This document shows, one piece after another, positions 15,290-23,761 of a stretch of 23,761 nt of DNA. Source of the DNA: Zetaproteobacteria bacterium (GTDB lineage: Bacteria; Pseudomonadota; Alphaproteobacteria; Micavibrionales; Micavibrionaceae); assembly GCA_002747015.1 (NCBI GenBank), contig NVXI01000001.1, positions 128,354-152,114 on the forward strand, read 5' to 3'. The translations under genes and the position numbers were made by a program. The notes below the pieces were generated by a model. That model made no database searches, had not been told where the DNA came from, and was given only the letters and a program-made list of their open reading frames with translations. Position 1 is the stretch's first letter. Every line of letters begins with the position of its first letter.

Positions 15290-17236
15290 CTAAACTCTAA
15301 GATCAACAACCTTTGACAAAGCATCGAAATCAGTGATTCCTTCTAGAACCTTTAGAATGCCATCGTCCCGCAAACTTTTGAAGCCCTTTTTTAATGCCAG
15401 CGCTTTTATTTCTGCTTTTGAACCATTATTTGCAACAATTTCATCCAAATCCTCGTCAAATAAAAGGATTTCAACAACCGCAACACGCCCCTTATAGCCT
15501 TTCTCCATACACGCATTACAACCACCCTCTTGCGCCTTATATATTTGAGGAGCGTCCGCTACATCGACACCAAGCACTTCACATTCATGAGCATCCGCAG
15601 TATGCTCCACTTTGCAAGCCTTACACAAACGCCGGGCAAGACGCTGCGCGAAGACTGCCGTAATAGCACCGGCCAACATCCCTGGCTTCATTCCCAAATC
15701 AAGTAAACGCGGGATTGCACCAAAAGAATCATTTGTATGCAACGATGTATAGACCTGATGCCCAGTCATAGCAGCCTTCAAAGCCATTTCTGCCGTTGTT
15801 TTATCGCGAATTTCTCCAATAAAGATAATATCAGGATCTTGACGTAACAACGCCTTAATACCGTCGGCAAATTCCAGTATTCCTTCACGCACATGTGTCT
15901 GCCTGATCATTGGCAATGAATATTCCACCGGATCTTCCAAGGTTTGAATATTCACTTCAACATCATTTATTTCATTCAGCATAGAATAAAGGGACGTTGT
16001 CTTACCACTTCCCGTCGGCCCAGTTACAATGATAATTCCCTCAGGCTTTGAATTAGCATGATCAATTTTAGCCATGTTTGCATCACTAAAACCAAGGTCA
16101 CCTAACGGCATAATACTTGCGCTTTTATCAAGAACCCGCAAAACAATATTCTCACCATGCACCGTTGGTAAAGAAGACACGCGAAAATCCGCCTCACGCC
16201 CTCCAATACTCATATTAAACCGTCCATCTTGCGGCGTTAATTTATCCGCAATATTCATCTCGGACATAATTTTCAAACGCTGCGATATTCCGCTCCAATG
16301 CTGTTTATGTAAGATTTGAGCGGTAAACAAAACACCATCCAGACGGTATCTTAAGCGCACAAAGTTATCCTCAGGTTCAAAATGCAAATCAGATGCACCA
16401 AGCTTAACTGCATCAAAAACAAGCGCGTTCACAAGGCGTACAATCGGGTGCGTAAATGCCTGACTTTCATCCAATGATGCAACATCTTGCTGCTCGCCAC
16501 CTTCTTCCAACTCATCAAGAATACCCTTAATAGAGCTTGCATACCCGTATGCCGCATCGATAGCCTCAGACAATATTGCCGAAGTTGTGACCATAGGTTT
16601 GATTTGAAAACCTTTAGGTAAATATCTACGTAATGTATCCAAAGCAACAACATCATATGGATCAGACATCGCCACATGAACTTCTTCTTTCTCATTATCC
16701 AATAGAATAGGTAAGACCTGATGCTGTAACGCTACGTTTTTATCTAACAAGACAAGGGCATCACCATCCACAATCGTGTTACGTGGATCAAATACACCAA
16801 ACCCTGATGTCTCTGCAAGGAAGACTGTCAGTGCCTCCTCTTCAATAAATCCCAAAGAAACAAGGATTTCCCCGAGCATTTTTCCGGAAATTTTCTTTTC
16901 CTGTAATGCCACATTCAGCTGATCTTCCGTAATGAGCCCCATGGAGACCATACGCTCTCCCATACGCCCCCTTCCGGAGTCTTGCCCATCATTGCCCTGA
17001 TCACCTGTACCTGTTGCCTGAAGCCCCCCGGACATCGTTTGTAATGCCGTACCTGTCGCTTCTTGCGCAAGCATATTCTCCTCGAAAAATTCTACAGCCT
17101 CTATCTCAAGCTCATCAGAATTAGCCGCACCATCATCAACAACCAACTCAACACCCACGGCATCATCATCAAGATCCTGATCTATAACGTTATTCTTTTC
17201 ATCTTCAACGGTTACTATAAGTTCAATATCATCCAT
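15290..17236 (-). CDS. pilB: Pilus assembly ATPase PilB/GspE (MshE-like N-terminus)
   Basis: A 648-residue extension motor. Residues 1-90 are an unusual acidic, low-complexity extension. Residues 91-143 hold two tandem MshEN-like motifs (RMGERMVSMGLITEDQL and MLGEILVSLGFIEEEAL), the module that binds cyclic di-GMP in MshE. The ATPase core has Walker A GPTGSGKT (406-413), Asp box QTLEDPVEY (431-439), Walker B DIIFIGE (469-475), His box TGHQVYTSLHTND (491-503) and a zinc site of CKAC (538-541) and CNAC (573-576). It is the first gene of the pilus run and its start lies 192 nt from glnII, so the main promoter is probably just upstream. GAGG lies rather far (13 nt) from the ATG. Confidence 0.94.
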   Translation of the reverse strand: MDDIELIVTVEDEKNNVIDQDLDDDAVGVELVVDDGAANSDELEIEAVEFFEENMLAQEATGTALQTMSGGLQATGTGDQGNDGQDSGRGRMGERMVSMGLITEDQLNVALQEKKISGKMLGEILVSLGFIEEEALTVFLAETSGFGVFDPRNTIVDGDALVLLDKNVALQHQVLPILLDNEKEEVHVAMSDPYDVVALDTLRRYLPKGFQIKPMVTTSAILSEAIDAAYGYASSIKGILDELEEGGEQQDVASLDESQAFTHPIVRLVNALVFDAVKLGASDLHFEPEDNFVRLRYRLDGVLFTAQILHKQHWSGISQRLKIMSEMNIADKLTPQDGRFNMSIGGREADFRVSSLPTVHGENIVLRVLDKSASIMPLGDLGFSDANMAKIDHANSKPEGIIIVTGPTGSGKTTSLYSMLNEINDVEVNIQTLEDPVEYSLPMIRQTHVREGILEFADGIKALLRQDPDIIFIGEIRDKTTAEMALKAAMTGHQVYTSLHTNDSFGAIPRLLDLGMKPGMLAGAITAVFAQRLARRLCKACKVEHTADAHECEVLGVDVADAPQIYKAQEGGCNACMEKGYKGRVAVVEILLFDEDLDEIVANNGSKAEIKALALKKGFKSLRDDGILKVLEGITDFDALSKVVDLRV

Positions 17237-17286
17237 ATTGATTCCGACACCTCAATTTATGTGCTTTTACAACTATAATTTATCAA

Positions 17287-17314
17287 AAAATACGCAGTAA
17301 GGATACATGGTCAA
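17287..17314 (-). promoter_or_regulatory. Candidate sigma-70 promoter for the pilus operon
   Basis: On the minus strand TTGACC (complement of 17309-17314) is followed after 16 nt by TATTTT (complement of 17287-17292), giving 5/6 and 4/6 matches to the consensus. It would start transcription roughly 40-45 nt before the ATPase ATG at 17236. It lies between the glnII terminator and the first pilus gene, where a promoter is expected. The match is moderate and in AT-rich sequence. Confidence 0.4.
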
Positions 17315-17324
17315 GAAAGCCATG
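17306..17324. repeat. Inverted repeat overlapping the candidate pilus promoter
   Basis: CATGG (17306-17310) and CCATG (17320-17324) are separated by 9 nt and overlap the proposed -35 box, so this could be an operator. The arms are only 5 bp, so chance is possible. Confidence 0.25.
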
Positions 17325-17376
17325 ATCCCTTTGTACCAAAAAAAGGTTAAAATTTCATGTAAAGATATTACAGAAG

Positions 17377-17408
17377 AAAAAAAGGCGAACATCATAAGCC
17401 CGCCTTTT
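17377..17408 (-). terminator. Intrinsic terminator of glnII
   Basis: On the minus strand, 20 nt after the glnII stop, AAAAGGCG (complement of 17401-17408) pairs with CGCCTTTT (complement of 17380-17387) around a 13-nt loop, and a run of seven T (complement of 17377-17383) covers the end of the stem. This separates glnII from the pilus operon. Confidence 0.85.
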
Positions 17409-17428
17409 ATAATATAGTGAGTTGAATA

Positions 17429-18541
17429 CTACTCCGCCGCAACGGCGATATCATCCTCATCCTTACGCGGCCATGACGTAAAAGTCATAACGGATTCATC
17501 AACACCACATATCGTTGTGCACAAACGCGCAGAAACAAGATACGGGTCAGCATTTGCACCTGGACGACGATCTTCAAGATAACCATAACCTTTCTGAGCA
17601 ACCAACTGAGGTATGCGAATAGAACATCCACGATCAGCTGTTCCTGCTCTAAACGTATGGATGTCACAGGTTTCATGCGCACCAGTCAAACGACGATCCA
17701 GCGCATACCCATAAAGCGTAATGTGTTCTTTATGCTTTCCAGCCAACGCCTTAACAGCAGTATCAATGGCCTTCATTCCCTGCGCCTTATCACGCGTATC
17801 GTTTGTCGAAAAATTTGTATGCATCCCTGCACCATTCCAGTCACCTTGAACAGGTTTATTATGTGTAGAAACAGTGACACCGTAATCCTCGGCAATACGA
17901 TATAATAACCAGCGTGCAATCCAAGTATCATCAGAGGCCTTCATCGCACCGGCATCTTCACTTCCACCACGATAACCAATTTGAAACTCCCATTGTCCGG
18001 GCATAACTTCGGCATTAATACCATAAAATAAAAGGCCGATGTCAAGGCACGCCTGCGCATGTTCTTCTACAATATCACGGCCATAAGCCTCATCCGCACC
18101 AACACCACAATAATAAGGACCTTGTGGACCAGGAAAGCCTTGCTCTGGCCAACCAAGAGGCTGGCGCCCTTTAAACAAAGTATATTCTTGTTCAAAACCA
18201 CACCATGGGTCCTGCTCTGCAGCCCCAGCATCAAGTACAGCACGCAATTGCGCACGAGAATTCGATAAATGCGGTGTTCCATCCGCATTATACACTTCCG
18301 TCATGACAAGATAATTACCATCTCCACGGATAGGGTCAGGAACAAAATATACAGGCTTTAGAATACAATCAGAATTGTCTCCCTCTGCCTGCCCCGTTGA
18401 TGATCCATCAAAACTCCATTCCGGGAAATCCTCAATGGATGGCTTTGAACCAACATCAATGACACGCGCCTTTGAACGCAAATGGCGGGTCGGAATAGTA
18501 CCATCAATCCAGATGTATTCAGCCAAGGTAAAATTAGACAT
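17429..18541 (-). CDS. glnII: Glutamine synthetase, type II (eukaryotic-like GSII)
   Basis: A 370-residue enzyme making glutamine from glutamate, ammonia and ATP in the cytoplasm. It is the GSII class, not the about 470-residue GlnA of most bacteria. Diagnostic runs include EYIWIDG (8-14), WSFDGSSTGQAEGDNSD (42-58), GFEQEYTLF (115-123, metal-binding glutamates), INAEVMPGQWEFQIG (175-189), WNGAGMHTNFST (235-246) and DRGCSIRIP (303-311). GSII lacks the adenylylation site used to control GSI. I place the start at 18541 because GGAGAG lies just upstream; the ATG at 18553 has no ribosome binding site and itself precedes that signal. It is flanked by a terminator and a 143-nt upstream gap, so it is probably a single-gene unit. 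Confidence 0.95.
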   Translation of the reverse strand: MSNFTLAEYIWIDGTIPTRHLRSKARVIDVGSKPSIEDFPEWSFDGSSTGQAEGDNSDCILKPVYFVPDPIRGDGNYLVMTEVYNADGTPHLSNSRAQLRAVLDAGAAEQDPWCGFEQEYTLFKGRQPLGWPEQGFPGPQGPYYCGVGADEAYGRDIVEEHAQACLDIGLLFYGINAEVMPGQWEFQIGYRGGSEDAGAMKASDDTWIARWLLYRIAEDYGVTVSTHNKPVQGDWNGAGMHTNFSTNDTRDKAQGMKAIDTAVKALAGKHKEHITLYGYALDRRLTGAHETCDIHTFRAGTADRGCSIRIPQLVAQKGYGYLEDRRPGANADPYLVSARLCTTICGVDESVMTFTSWPRKDEDDIAVAAE

Positions 18542-18684
18542 TAAACTCTCCATTATTCAATATTTTTATAATTTATAGAAGAATCACATACTTGCATCAT
18601 AAAATCAACATTTTAAGTTATATTTTACCCATAGACCAACAGCTTCAATATCTTTTACGCAAGCAAGGCTTTTAAAAGGAGATC

Positions 18685-19290
18685 CTAGTGCATTTCAAAC
18701 AAAACATCATCAATTTCATCATAGAATGTATCAACAAGCTTTTTATCCGCTTCTGGAACATTTTGAGCAGAACTAAGCAGGCCTAGCTGCTCTTCGACCT
18801 TCGCCCTATCTTCAGGATTTAACATTTTCATCATGCCCGGTGGCAACGCCGACATAAGGTCATCATATCCCGTCCGCGACGCTGTAGAATGTTCTGTGAA
18901 ATAAGCCAGCATAATCCGATCACCAATCTTTGCCCAATCCTCTGCATTTTCAAAGCGATAAACAGGGTTATTATTCACACCCGTGTTATGCGAGTAGCCA
19001 GTAACAATGCCAGTCAATCTATCATAATAGGCCGGTGTATTTTTCTTTAATCTACTAATATTTCCAGCAAATATTGGCATCTTTTTCTTCATTATCAATT
19101 TTGGATCATACTTAAAGAACGTTTCAACGCCTGCTGCCTTCATCTCATCGGATAAAGAGTGCAACACCTTCTGAGAACCAATAAAAGCCGCAACCTGACT
19201 TTTCTTCAAAAGCTCTTCTTCTGCAATAGATGCCCCAGAAAAACCAAATAACGCACATACAAACAACAATGTATATTTGACAATACTCAT
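18685..19290 (-). CDS. Unrecognised exported protein
   Basis: I do not recognise a family. The product has 201 residues with a clear signal peptide (about 1-23: MSIVKYTLLFVCALFGFSG then ASIA, cleavage before EEELL). The mature part is helical and charged, has no cysteine, and is Lys/Met-rich (KYDPKLIMKKKMPIFAG near 60-78), with an aromatic central stretch (GYSHNTGVNNNPVYRFENAEDW near 95-117) and an acidic C-terminus. It probably acts in the periplasm or outside. The ATG at 19290 has GGGAG 8 nt upstream; the GTG at 19299 falls within the spacer and is less likely. It lies between rpoD and glnII with gaps of about 100 and 143 nt, so it may be transcribed alone. Confidence 0.75.
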   Translation of the reverse strand: MSIVKYTLLFVCALFGFSGASIAEEELLKKSQVAAFIGSQKVLHSLSDEMKAAGVETFFKYDPKLIMKKKMPIFAGNISRLKKNTPAYYDRLTGIVTGYSHNTGVNNNPVYRFENAEDWAKIGDRIMLAYFTEHSTASRTGYDDLMSALPPGMMKMLNPEDRAKVEEQLGLLSSAQNVPEADKKLVDTFYDEIDDVLFEMH

Positions 19291-19391
19291 CTTCGACACT
19301 CCCTAAAACACTGATTTCAATAAGAATAAAATAGACACAGACAAGAGAAGCACAACGAATACCCCCCTACAAAATATAACTATAAAAAAAC

Positions 19392-21392
19392 TTAAGTATC
19401 CAAGAAACTACGTAATTTACGACTACGACTTGGATGTTTCAATTTACGCAGAGCTTTTGCTTCAATTTGGCGGATACGTTCACGCGTAACGTGAAATTGC
19501 TGTCCTACCTCTTCCAAAGTATGGTCCGTATTCATACCAATACCGAAACGCATACGAAGAACACGCTCCTCTCTTGGTGTTAGAGAGGCAAGAACGCGCG
19601 TTGTTGTTTCACGCAAATTCGAATGGATAGCACTTTCAACCGGTAAAATCGCATTTGTATCTTCAATGAAATCGCCCAGTGATGAATCTTCCTCATCCCC
19701 GATTGGTGTTTCCAGAGAAACAGGCTCTTTCGCAATTTTCAGAACCTTACGGACTTTATCTAAAGGCATATGTAGACGCTCTGCCAATTCTTCTGGTGTT
19801 GGCTCACGGCCAATTTCATGCATCATCTGGCGTGATGTGCGCACAAGTTTATTAATTGTTTCAATCATATGCACAGGAATACGAATTGTACGTGCCTGAT
19901 CGGCGATTGAACGCGTAATTGCCTGCCTAATCCACCATGTTGCATAAGTTGAAAATTTATAACCACGACGATACTCAAATTTATCAACCGCCTTCATCAA
20001 ACCAATATTACCCTCTTGGATCAAATCAAGGAATTGCAGACCACGATTAGTATATTTCTTCGCAATCGAAATAACCAGACGCAAATTCGCCTCAACCATC
20101 TCTTTTTTCGCACGTGCAGCTTCTTTTTCACCTTTTTGAACCGTACCAACAATGCGGCGCCATTCACCAATCGGCAACATCGCTTCCTCGGATATCAAAG
20201 CAACATGGTCACGCATTTTTTGAACTTGTTCTCCGTGGTTTTCCACAAACGCAGACCACCCTTTACCTCTTAATTTTCCAACGCGCTCCAGCCATGCTGG
20301 ATCAAGTTCTGAACCGTAATACTCCTTAAGGAAGTCCTCACGCTTAACTTTGCAACCAACGGCAAAACGCATAATTTTGCCTTCAATACTAACCAATTCA
20401 CGATTCATAGAGTAAAGACGGTCTATTAACTGTTCAATCCGTGCATTATTCAAACGAACGTCATCCATAAGGATAACCATTTCATCCTTAAGCTTTTCAT
20501 ATTTCTTATTCGTTGCCGCGGATGGCTCTTCACCTTTTTGCAGATCAGCAAGGCGCTCTTGCTGCACCTTTTGCATTTTTTTATAGGTTTTCTGAATATT
20601 ACCAAATATTTCAAATACTTGAGGGGAAAGTTCTTCCTCCATTACAGAAAGAGAAACATTACCTTCATCCTCATCCTCTTCTTCATTATTTTCCGAAGTC
20701 TCACCATCTGAGGCCTCACCTTCGGTAGATTTTTCAGATTCGGGCTCTTCTTTTTTAGCCTTAGCCGCAGCAAGTGCCAATTCAGCCGCCTTGGCCAGAC
20801 CCTCTGCCGTTGCGTCCACTTCTGGACCTTTATATGTAGCGTCAAGATCAATAATCTCGCGTAATAAAATATCGCCATCTTGTAGAGACTTATACCACGC
20901 AATCAAGGATTCGATCGCCAGCGGGCTTTCGCACATACCGCCAATCATCATACCGCGACCAGCTTCTATGCGCTTGGCAATCGCAATTTCACCCTCACGT
21001 GAAAGAAGTTCAACTGCGCCCATCTCGCGCAGATACATCCGCACAGGATCATCCGTGCGCCCTGTATCATCATCCGCGATGTTACCGCCGGACTCGTATT
21101 CTTCATCACTGTCAGATTTTGATTTTTTATCCGTACCTGTACTCGAGGATGCCTCTTCAATTTTATCAACGAGCTTAATATCAATTTCCGACAACGCCGA
21201 CATCGCATCTTCAATCTGCTCAGGCGTAAAATCCTCAGCAGGCAGAGCCTTATTAAACGCATCGAAGGTAACAAGGCCTGTGTCCTTGGCCTCCCCAATA
21301 AGTTTCTTCACAACACGCGCCATCGCCGCTTTGGACGTTGTAGATTTTGTGTCTTTAACTTTTTTTTCACTCACAGCAGTATTTCCAACCAT
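19392..21392 (-). CDS. rpoD: RNA polymerase primary sigma factor (sigma-70, RpoD)
   Basis: A 666-residue housekeeping sigma factor. Region 1.1 is at about 22-80, region 1.2 at 114-145 ([22 protein letters not shown]), and a non-conserved domain at about 150-420 contains a strongly acidic low-complexity stretch (214-244). Regions 2.1-2.4 span about 430-500 ([60 protein letters not shown]), region 3 about 505-585 and region 4 about 590-665 ([24 protein letters not shown]). The last 100 residues read like alphaproteobacterial RpoD. The ATG at 21392 has only a weak AGG upstream; GTG at residue 7 is an alternative. It follows dnaG after 107 nt, the common dnaG-rpoD arrangement. Confidence 0.97.
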   Translation of the reverse strand: MVGNTAVSEKKVKDTKSTTSKAAMARVVKKLIGEAKDTGLVTFDAFNKALPAEDFTPEQIEDAMSALSEIDIKLVDKIEEASSSTGTDKKSKSDSDEEYESGGNIADDDTGRTDDPVRMYLREMGAVELLSREGEIAIAKRIEAGRGMMIGGMCESPLAIESLIAWYKSLQDGDILLREIIDLDATYKGPEVDATAEGLAKAAELALAAAKAKKEEPESEKSTEGEASDGETSENNEEEDEDEGNVSLSVMEEELSPQVFEIFGNIQKTYKKMQKVQQERLADLQKGEEPSAATNKKYEKLKDEMVILMDDVRLNNARIEQLIDRLYSMNRELVSIEGKIMRFAVGCKVKREDFLKEYYGSELDPAWLERVGKLRGKGWSAFVENHGEQVQKMRDHVALISEEAMLPIGEWRRIVGTVQKGEKEAARAKKEMVEANLRLVISIAKKYTNRGLQFLDLIQEGNIGLMKAVDKFEYRRGYKFSTYATWWIRQAITRSIADQARTIRIPVHMIETINKLVRTSRQMMHEIGREPTPEELAERLHMPLDKVRKVLKIAKEPVSLETPIGDEEDSSLGDFIEDTNAILPVESAIHSNLRETTTRVLASLTPREERVLRMRFGIGMNTDHTLEEVGQQFHVTRERIRQIEAKALRKLKHPSRSRKLRSFLDT

Positions 21393-21499
21393 ATTTAAAG
21401 AACCTAATATAAAACCCGATAAAGGGTAATCCTAAATTAAATGAATTTCAAAGCGTCATAGCAAATTCAGTGACTTTATTCCTAAAAAAATTAAACCAG

Positions 21500-23350
21500 C
21501 TAAATTTCATCATCAGACGTCTTCATTAACAATAAATTTCTTAGCTTTTCCTCATCTTCCTCACAGGAAACATGCTTCCATCCGCTTTGTATCTCATTCC
21601 CCAGCTTCGCGCTATACCCATCACGCCAATATTCAAGCCAATAACGCTGAACATCTTCCTCTTTTGCAGACGGAGAACAAAAAGATGCGTGAACATATAC
21701 AGATTCGTTGCAGATGTCACCTATTTCTTGTGTAAAGCCCGAATTTTTTAATTGTTCGATCAAAACCTTACGCTCTATCAACGGATCATCCGATAAAACA
21801 CCCATGATATTTTGCCTTAAACGTTCCAGTCCAGCATCACTTAAGGTTAATTCACACAGTACGTCCTCTATCCCTTCAAAAATATGTGGGTGATTAATAA
21901 CTGCGGCCAACAATGCCTGCGTAAAAATCCGCGTGGCACGGTTTTTAGTAGATGGAGGACGCATAGGAACCGCGCCCCTCCCCCTGTTTTGTGAATTACC
22001 ATGCCGACCAAAATTACGGTTTTTAGAATAAAAATCTTTACGCTTAAAAAACGTTTCCGATATTCTTTCTCGAAGCTGTGATTTATAATGAACCTGCACA
22101 TCCTGATTCGCGATACGGGCAACTTCATTTTCTAATTGCTTAATAACCCCAGCGCGCAGCTCCGGCGTCTTAAACACCCGCCCTTGTGTATGGAAATTCC
22201 AAATAGAATCAAAAAGCGAGACAGAACGAGACAATATTTGCTGAAACCCCTTCACACCACTAGATTTTATCAAGCTATCCGGATCTTCTCCATCAGGCAT
22301 AAATGCAAAATCTGCACTACGCCCAGGTTCTAACAAAGGCAGAAGACGTTCACATGCTCGGCGCGCAGCTTTACGCCCTGCATTATCACCATCAAAACAA
22401 AGTAACGGAACTTTTGTAAAATCAGGAATCATCTTCCACATAGAAATCAATTGCTCTTCTGTGACAGCAGTTCCCATTGGAGCAAGTGCACCACGAATAC
22501 CAGCTTGCGCACACGCAATAACATCAAGATACCCCTCCACCAGCACCAATACTTGCCCGTCCGCCGCTGCACGACGCGCCGTTGGTTCCCCATAGAGCAT
22601 ACTCCCTTTATGAAAGAGCACCGTTTCTGACGAGTTAATATATTTAGGTGGCACAAACCCGCCGCGTTGTGGGGGCCTTAAATGATCCGGCAACACCCGC
22701 CCACCAAATGCAACGATGCGCCCACGCCGATCCGGCACGGGAAACATGACACGATCACGAAAAAATGCATATGGGTCACCACTACGGGTCGAAGGCCTTA
22801 ACACACCCGCTTTTATCATATCTTTATCTGTATATCCTTTTGAGGATAGAAATTTACGCAATGCCTGCGCGTCATCAGGCGCAAACCCAACTCGAAATTC
22901 AGCCATAATTTCTTTAGATAACCCGCGCTCCAACAAATAATGAAGCGCATCATTATTTCTCTGCTCATGAATACACCCTTCAAAAAACACCGTCGCATCA
23001 TCCAACAGCGCATAAAGGTCTTTTTCTTTCTTCGCTTTTGCAGCGGCTTGGGGGGTTTGCTGTGGTACTTGTATCCCGACCTCAGCAGCCAACATTTCCA
23101 CAGCATCCATAAAAGATAAATTATCGTGCTTCATAATAAAGCCAATAACATCACCATGTGCACCGCACCCAAAGCAATGATAAAACTGCTTATCATCATT
23201 AATTGTAAAAGATGGTGTCTTTTCACTATGGAACGGACAGCATGCCTTAGACTCACGCCCAGCACGCGTCACCTTAACGCGCCGCCCGATAACTTCAGAC
23301 AAAGTTAAGCGATTGCGGAGCTCATCCAAAAAATGCGGGCTAATTGACAT
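21500..23350 (-). CDS. dnaG: DNA primase
   Basis: A 616-residue primase making RNA primers at the replication fork. The N-terminal zinc-binding domain has Cys38, His41, Cys59 and Cys62 (CPFHSEKTPSF, then HCFGCGAHGD). The Toprim catalytic core has VEGYLDV, LCFDGDNAGRKAA and DGEDPDSL. The C-terminal part after a basic linker (FGRHGNSQNRGRG) is the DnaB-helicase-binding domain. The frame is open from a TTG at 23401, but the extra 17 residues are not primase-like. MSISPHFLDELRNRLTLSEVIGRRVKV matches the normal start, so I take ATG 23350. It is followed by rpoD. It is divergent from the small gene at 23552. Confidence 0.97.
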   Translation of the reverse strand: MSISPHFLDELRNRLTLSEVIGRRVKVTRAGRESKACCPFHSEKTPSFTINDDKQFYHCFGCGAHGDVIGFIMKHDNLSFMDAVEMLAAEVGIQVPQQTPQAAAKAKKEKDLYALLDDATVFFEGCIHEQRNNDALHYLLERGLSKEIMAEFRVGFAPDDAQALRKFLSSKGYTDKDMIKAGVLRPSTRSGDPYAFFRDRVMFPVPDRRGRIVAFGGRVLPDHLRPPQRGGFVPPKYINSSETVLFHKGSMLYGEPTARRAAADGQVLVLVEGYLDVIACAQAGIRGALAPMGTAVTEEQLISMWKMIPDFTKVPLLCFDGDNAGRKAARRACERLLPLLEPGRSADFAFMPDGEDPDSLIKSSGVKGFQQILSRSVSLFDSIWNFHTQGRVFKTPELRAGVIKQLENEVARIANQDVQVHYKSQLRERISETFFKRKDFYSKNRNFGRHGNSQNRGRGAVPMRPPSTKNRATRIFTQALLAAVINHPHIFEGIEDVLCELTLSDAGLERLRQNIMGVLSDDPLIERKVLIEQLKNSGFTQEIGDICNESVYVHASFCSPSAKEEDVQRYWLEYWRDGYSAKLGNEIQSGWKHVSCEEDEEKLRNLLLMKTSDDEI

Positions 23351-23438
23351 ATACTCAGTTCTAACAAAATAATAACTGTTCGACCATAGACATAATCGCA
23401 AAATGCCCTGATATCTATATAAAAAATTTAATTCTAAT

Positions 23439-23467
23439 TTGCATAAAATTGTAAATAAGTGTATTAT
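23439..23467 (+). promoter_or_regulatory. Sigma-70-like promoter of the small gene
   Basis: TTGCAT (23439-23444) and TATTAT (23462-23467) are separated by exactly 17 nt. The -10 box matches 5/6. Transcription would start near 23474, giving a leader of about 78 nt before the ATG at 23552. The surroundings are very AT-rich, which raises the chance of accidental matches, but the following ribosome binding site and terminator agree with it. Confidence 0.55.
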
Positions 23468-23551
23468 TTAATGAATAAATGCATATTTATACTTACTTTA
23501 ATAAAAAATATATGCAATAAGATCGGTGATAAAGGGAAATAGGAGAAGGCA

Positions 23552-23671
23552 ATGCCTGAAATATTTACAAAAAATAAAAAATTCAACATTATTGAATACG
23601 GTGAAAACTGTAGTTCCTTCCCACTTTGGGATAAACTAAAGCTGAAAATTCAAGGATTTTTTAAGAAGTAA
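23552..23671 (+). CDS. Small 39-residue protein, unknown function
   Basis: An ATG-to-TAA frame of 40 codons. A near-perfect ribosome binding site, AGGAG at 23541-23545, lies 6 nt before the ATG, a 17-nt-spaced promoter lies upstream, and a strong intrinsic terminator begins 26 nt after the stop, so it has every sign of an independent gene. The peptide begins MPEIFTKNKKFNIIEYGENC, has a single cysteine (Cys20), and ends in a cationic, partly amphipathic tail SFPLWDKLKLKIQGFFKK. There are eight Lys against four acidic residues. It has no membrane helix and no known motif I can name. It could be a small regulator, a peptide precursor or a membrane-active peptide; I cannot decide. It is divergent from dnaG. 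Confidence 0.65.
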   Translation: MPEIFTKNKKFNIIEYGENCSSFPLWDKLKLKIQGFFKK

Positions 23672-23696
23672 TATTTTCATACAATCATTTGCCTTC

Positions 23697-23725
23697 AAAC
23701 CTGAAATATATATTTCAGGTTTTTT
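23697..23725 (+). terminator. Intrinsic terminator of the small gene
   Basis: AAACCTGAAATAT (23697-23709) and its exact complement ATATTTCAGGTTT (23710-23722) form a 26-nt perfect palindrome, followed by TTTTTG. It is 25 nt after the stop at 23671. The A run on the other side is shorter, so the plus-strand direction is favoured. Confidence 0.85.
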
Positions 23726-23761
23726 GTTGGCTATTTACCTCAGAGATTTTAAGAAAGCTTT

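Noticed and set aside
18688..18786. Short plus-strand frame starting with GTG after AAGGAG
   Set aside because: Lies antisense over the 3' end of the exported-protein gene; no terminator or promoter, and the product looks random.
23351..23401. TTG start adding 17 residues to DnaG
   Set aside because: The added residues are unlike any primase N-terminus, and ATG at 23350 gives the normal start.

Overview
The window is about 24 kb of AT-rich bacterial chromosome. Apart from the tail of one gene at the left edge and a very small gene at the right edge, every gene lies on the minus strand. The order dnaG-rpoD, the wording of RpoD (region 1.1 present, and a region 3-4 of the type usual in Alphaproteobacteria) and the pilin type suggest an alphaproteobacterium. 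A Micavibrio-like or other deep, low-GC lineage is my guess, not something shown.

Right end (about 17.4-23.7 kb), in transcription order: dnaG (primase), rpoD (housekeeping sigma factor), an unrecognised secreted protein, and glnII (type II glutamine synthetase), which ends in a clear intrinsic terminator. Divergent from dnaG on the plus strand is a 39-codon gene with its own promoter, strong ribosome binding site and terminator.

Main body (0.5-17.2 kb): a long one-directional type IV pilus locus mixing features of MSHA, type II secretion and type IVa pili. In transcription order it holds an assembly ATPase with an MshEN-like N-terminus (PilB/GspE), the inner-membrane platform (PilC/GspF), a fused PilM-PilN-like protein (GspL-like), a PilO/GspM-like protein, a small periplasmic MshK-like protein, an ABC ATPase, a secreted TPR protein (MshN-like position), prepilin peptidase (PilD), two retraction ATPases (PilT, PilU), an MshL-like secretin lipoprotein, an ABC-2 permease, a membrane-anchored helical-repeat protein, a membrane-bound AraC-type regulator and finally a single pilin. 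Together these could build, extrude and retract a pilus. The interleaved ABC exporter recalls the PilGHI transporter of Myxococcus. No minor pilins are seen, so they must lie elsewhere or be absent.

Left edge: the 3' end of a slipin (SPFH/stomatin) gene on the plus strand converges with the pilin gene, and a hairpin between them can terminate both.

No stretch over 300 bases lacks a gene. The longest gaps are 1224-1480 (upstream of the pilin), 6004-6209 (upstream of the secretin), 17237-17428 and 23351-23551. I saw no tRNA, rRNA, CRISPR, insertion sequence or phage gene.
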